From the NCBI GenBank assembly GCA_026419785.1, contig JAODTK010003043.1, positions 114,058 through 178,057 on the forward strand: a stretch of DNA of 64,000 nucleotides. Reading direction: 5' to 3'. The notes beneath the pieces were generated by a model. It was not told the DNA's origin. It worked only from the letters and a program-made list of their open reading frames with translations, and ran no database searches. This document shows, in pieces, positions 61,111 to 64,000 of the stretch. Position 1 is the first letter of the stretch; each line of letters starts with the position of its first letter. Source of the DNA: Sclerodactyla briareus (taxonomy: Eukaryota; Echinodermata; Holothuroidea; Dendrochirotida; Sclerodactylidae). Made by a program: the position numbers and the translations under genes.

Positions 61111-61724
61111 TTACAAAAAATTTATGAGATCCGGGGCCCCCCAACCAACGCCCCGGGCCGCGTGAAAGCAACCATACCATCTTTCCTCCGCCTTACACCT
61201 GAGAGATTCTGGTAAAATAACTAAATGCATCAATACTTGTTCATTGTTTTACCATTACGGTTAGGAGACGGGTTATCAGCTCGTTCCGACCATAGTCATT
61301 TCGGGAGAACTAGGGCACTTAACTCACCGGGGAAACTACGGGTGTAAAAAATGGTCAATTATTTTCCAAACACCTAGGCAAAAAACATTTTAAAAAAAAC
61401 TATGTCATGAATTTGGGAAATACTTGGGTAAATATTTTGAAAAATTCAGTCAATAAAAATTGTAACTTCTTAGCAATGAAAATTGTAACACTTAAGCAAT
61501 AAATGTGAAAATCATGTCATCAATTGAGCACGTAGCAAAAACATTTTTAAAACAAAATTCACATCATATCAATTTTTAGCACTCGGCACAAATACTGTAA
61601 AGAAATTCAATCATTAGATACTAGTAAAAACATTTAAGAATCATTTCATATTTGACATTTTTCCAAATCGTTTTTATATATATTTTACTTTTCACCAAGG
61701 AACAGGAAAATAAATATTACAAAT
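61111..61724. other. AT-rich spacer
   Basis: AT-rich sequence with repeated AAAACATTT(A/T)A-like words; no gene recognised. It separates the plus-strand small ORF from the minus-strand protease. A terminal repeat of a Polinton could be here, but I could not identify one. Confidence 0.35.
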
Positions 61725-62191
61725 CATTTGATTAGTAATTGGTTAATAAGACGTTTAACAAAGTTATCGTTACGACGTGGGGGTCATCGGTAAAAGGATC
61801 GACAAGATCCCTTCAAGTACGTCCGTTACAACGTGCGATGAGGAAGTCAATAAGTGGGTCCACAGGCCATCGGAATAAAGTGATTGAATCTGACGAGTAC
61901 TATGAATTAACAATAATTACTTCCCTAAAAAATTTGCAAAAATGCCAGAAATCGTAGTCGGTGGGCTCCCGTAGGAAACTGTAATAATTGGGAGGTCCAG
62001 TTCTCCACGGGTGCGGAAATGGCAGACCCAATGTCACCCGGGTAAGCATCGGGTTCGGTATTGAAGGACATAGCAACGGTTTCGCGTTCCGATTTGTTTC
62101 AGGGACATGCGTTTGACGAGGAAAACCACGCCTTGAAATATGGATCGTAGCTTTTGATGACGCAAGATCTTAGCGATCGTGAGGCGTTCAT
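61725..62191 (-). pseudogene. Adenain-like cysteine protease (PRO) of a Polinton/adintovirus-like element, frameshifted
   Basis: Polinton PRO is a homologue of the adenovirus maturation protease (Ulp1/C48-like fold) and is presumed to process capsid proteins. The minus-strand frames show, in order: DPYFKAWFSSSN near the start (about 62150-62110); the catalytic-His motif HWVCHF at 62033-62016 followed by an acidic GELD; an SYG..PP word (about 61960); ACGPTY, with the likely nucleophile Cys at 61862-61864; then FLIARCNGRT and FTDDPHV near the C-terminus. Order and spacing fit the family. About 155 codons, somewhat short. Several frame changes and a stop just before HWV break the reading frame. 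It directly follows the capsid gene on the same strand. Confidence 0.65.
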
Positions 62192-62224
62192 TGTACAAAG
62201 TCAAAGGGAAACGTTTACGTTAAT

Positions 62225-63650
62225 CGATCGATTCCGATAAATGTTGTCAAATTAAGCGTAAGGCAGATTAATATCGCATTTTCGGTTTCAACGCCTCTCT
62301 GAATCGTGTGGACAGATCTAAACTTCCTTCTTCTTTTCTACTGAATGGGCAACCATCGTAAAGTAAGGTGTGAAGGTCAAAAAGGCATAGAGCGTGAAAA
62401 CCATTTCTCCGTAATTTCCCGACGGATACCAAAATCGTCATTCAGACGCTTAGATGAGTGCCGTGAATAATGAATTCATATCCACGGATCGATCTAGTCG
62501 CTGGATCGGTAGCGTTTCCCGCAAAATCGAGTTTGGAGTGGATTTTCCGAGGGATTACAGCTGCACTTGCATAGCGCAGCGGCACATCTGTGACGTTTTT
62601 TTAAAATGTTGTTGAAAAATGGAATGGGTTTCTAGCAAAAATTCCAATTGAACTTGCTTGCGGACGGACATTTAACGAATACGAGACGTCGTGAAGTGTC
62701 CGAGCCAGAAATGATCGAACACGATATAAGTGGTCCCGCTTTGAATGGGTTTAACTGTTCATCTGAACCCTTTGAATGGGGGTACTGGCCGTCACTCCCG
62801 AAGGATAGAAAATCTTGGCATTTTGCAGTAACAGCGTAGAACTTGGTTTCAAACACGTTCTCACGTAAAGCGCAATTCCCTTAATGTTTACCTTGTAAGT
62901 ACTTGCCGAACCCATGAGAACAAAAGCATTATTACTAGGAATAACCTTTATTTGTCCAACAGTTGACACCATTCATCATGTGTAGGATCATGTGGAAAAA
63001 AAAAATCACTAGTAGTTAGACGTCCAGGGGCCTCGACATCTGCACTACTCTTGAAAAGTGTGCTCTGGCTCCGAGTCCTTATACCGGTTCCCGATGGGGG
63101 GGGCTATACCAAGGTAACGAGTTTTCCCGCTGATCTTCATAGAATAACGCCGAACTAACAAGTGTGCCTCGCTTCGCATAAGTCCCTAGTTGAGGAGCGC
63201 TTCCAAGTAAGCTCGAATACGAAAGGTCGGAGAGTGAGACGTAATAGATTTGTGTCCATTTAGAGGATAGCATCGACTTCTTGCGTTAAAGAGAGCGAAT
63301 GCAGGGTACAGTTGATGGGCCCGACTATCTGCGATTCTCCCGTATGGGTAAGATCCGATCTGTCCGACGACGATGCTGACACTTGAGTAAAAACTTGCGT
63401 TTATGAAACATTCCGAATCGAATAGTAGTGAATCGCCAAGGTCCCACTGATATGTGTCAGAATCGTAGGGTACAGGAATAAAACGGCCCAAGAAGGGTTT
63501 GATCTTCTTCCCAAGCGCTCTATCGATATGACGTCGCAAAGTTGGCAAAGAGTAATACGCTTGAACCGATCCCAGGAATTCGGATGATTACTACAGGCGA
63601 CACGATTTCCGGATGTCCAGCCCTGATAGGACATAGGCAAAAATGTAAAC
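62225..63650 (-). pseudogene. Double-jelly-roll major capsid protein of a Polinton/adintovirus-like element, frameshifted
   Basis: Major capsid proteins of Polintons and adintoviruses form hexon-like trimers. On - the recognisable pieces are in family order but different frames: DSDTYQWDLGDSLLF (about 63467-63423), a LNGHKS..IRAYLEALLN segment (63245-63189), then after a frameshift at about 63187 GTYAKRG and VSSALFYEDQREN (to about 63120), YKVNIKGIALYVRTC (about 62897-62853), and FDLHTLLYDG (62381-62352) near the C-terminus. The YRAYLE..LLNYG region and the late FDLTPD-like box are hallmarks I know from this family. The stretch of about 475 codons fits the usual size. The N-terminus is uncertain. 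At least five frame changes mean the copy, as written, cannot encode an intact protein. Confidence 0.75.
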
Positions 63651-63701
63651 GAATGTGATGTTCCGTTTGGTGCTCGACCTCGAGTAGTTGAATTTCCTGC
63701 A

Positions 63702-63983
63702 TTAGTATACGGGCCCCGGCTTGATAGGTTTTATCCTCTTCACGGTTCTTTTCATTCTTCTTAATGCGACAGTCCCCCACCCCCACGTGTCCCGTGATAC
63801 TGTGCGATACCTCGTTTCACCCCCTTTTCTCAATTCGGGCAAGTCAAATCGAACGCATTCGTTTATTATTAACGAGGAAATGTTGAACCGAAAGGGAGCT
63901 TTGCCCGCTCCGACATTCCTGTGCAATGTTAGCACCGGCATTAATGTGCGCTTTACCAGCCACTCTTCAAGGAGTGGTTTCAA
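63702..63983 (-). CDS. Unassigned basic ORF upstream of the capsid gene, partial
   Basis: 93 codons on -, immediately upstream of the capsid region and possibly continuing past the right window edge. The N-terminal part contains FRFNISSLIINE and RFDLPELRKGG; the C-terminus is strongly basic and ends RIKPIKPGPVY. Its position suggests another virion protein of the same element (minor capsid or a core protein), but no family motif proves this. Another frame through 63520-63786 overlaps it. Confidence 0.4.
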   Translation of the reverse strand: MKPLLEEWLVKRTLMPVLTLHRNVGAGKAPFRFNISSLIINECVRFDLPELRKGGETRYRTVSRDTWGWGTVALRRMKRTVKRIKPIKPGPVY

Positions 63984-64000
63984 AAATAGTTACGGCACGC

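Overview
This window looks like a gene-poor, repeat-dense stretch of an animal nuclear genome. The evidence is spliced-exon architecture, several non-LTR retrotransposons, tRNA-derived SINEs, MITEs, Helitron-like ends, long (CA)n/(GT)n and poly-G/poly-C tracts, and a Polinton-type capsid/protease module. The repeat spectrum would suit a marine invertebrate, perhaps a deuterostome such as an echinoderm, but no single gene proves this. No rRNA gene, CRISPR array or prokaryotic operon was seen.

Layout. 0.2-0.9 kb and 3.1-4.2 kb: CA/GT-linked repeats rich in GGTCA or ATGCAAAT words. 4.25-5.04 kb: a tandem duplication. 7.955-10.101 kb: a 2.15-kb element with long AT-rich inverted arms and an apparent TAGA target duplication. 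10.3-12.2 kb: a decayed L2/CR1-like LINE on +. 13.9-14.65 kb: another GGTCA repeat. 15.0-15.96 kb: a second LINE on +. 16.66-16.99 kb: first copy of a MITE-like family (others at 40.0 and 53.4 kb). 20.4-21.0 kb: Helitron-like end. 22.33-22.54 kb: a good candidate coding exon of unknown product. 28.2-28.5, 30.1, 37.0-37.3, 39.0 and 45.3 kb: tRNA-derived SINEs. 34.4-36.74 kb: a LINE on - interrupted by a 393-bp Helitron-like element and a 430-bp TIR element. 37.68-37.89 kb: a mariner-type MITE. 41.405-41.6 kb: an exon of a Rac/Cdc42-type GTPase, starting at the conserved Rac codon 75/76 intron site. 41.85-42.7 kb: GGTCA tandem repeat. 45.46-51.06 kb: two diverged 2.7-kb tandem units, the first with a 111-bp G tract. 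57.2-60.1 kb: a large GGTCA tandem-monomer block. 60.4-61.1 kb: a small ORF with an AT-hook-like and a SUMO-interaction-like motif, followed downstream by a GTAAGT donor. 61.7-63.98 kb, minus strand: an adenain-like cysteine protease, a double-jelly-roll major capsid protein and an upstream unassigned basic ORF, in Polinton/adintovirus-like order and running toward the window edge.

Nearly every recognisable coding segment, including the Rac exon, carries single-base frameshifts, and the two 2.7-kb units differ mainly by one-base indels. Some breaks are real decay of mobile elements, but uncorrected long-read error is a serious alternative. Apart from the two putative host exons (22.3 and 41.4 kb) and weaker candidates at 57.0 and 60.5 kb, the window is mobile or simple-sequence DNA.
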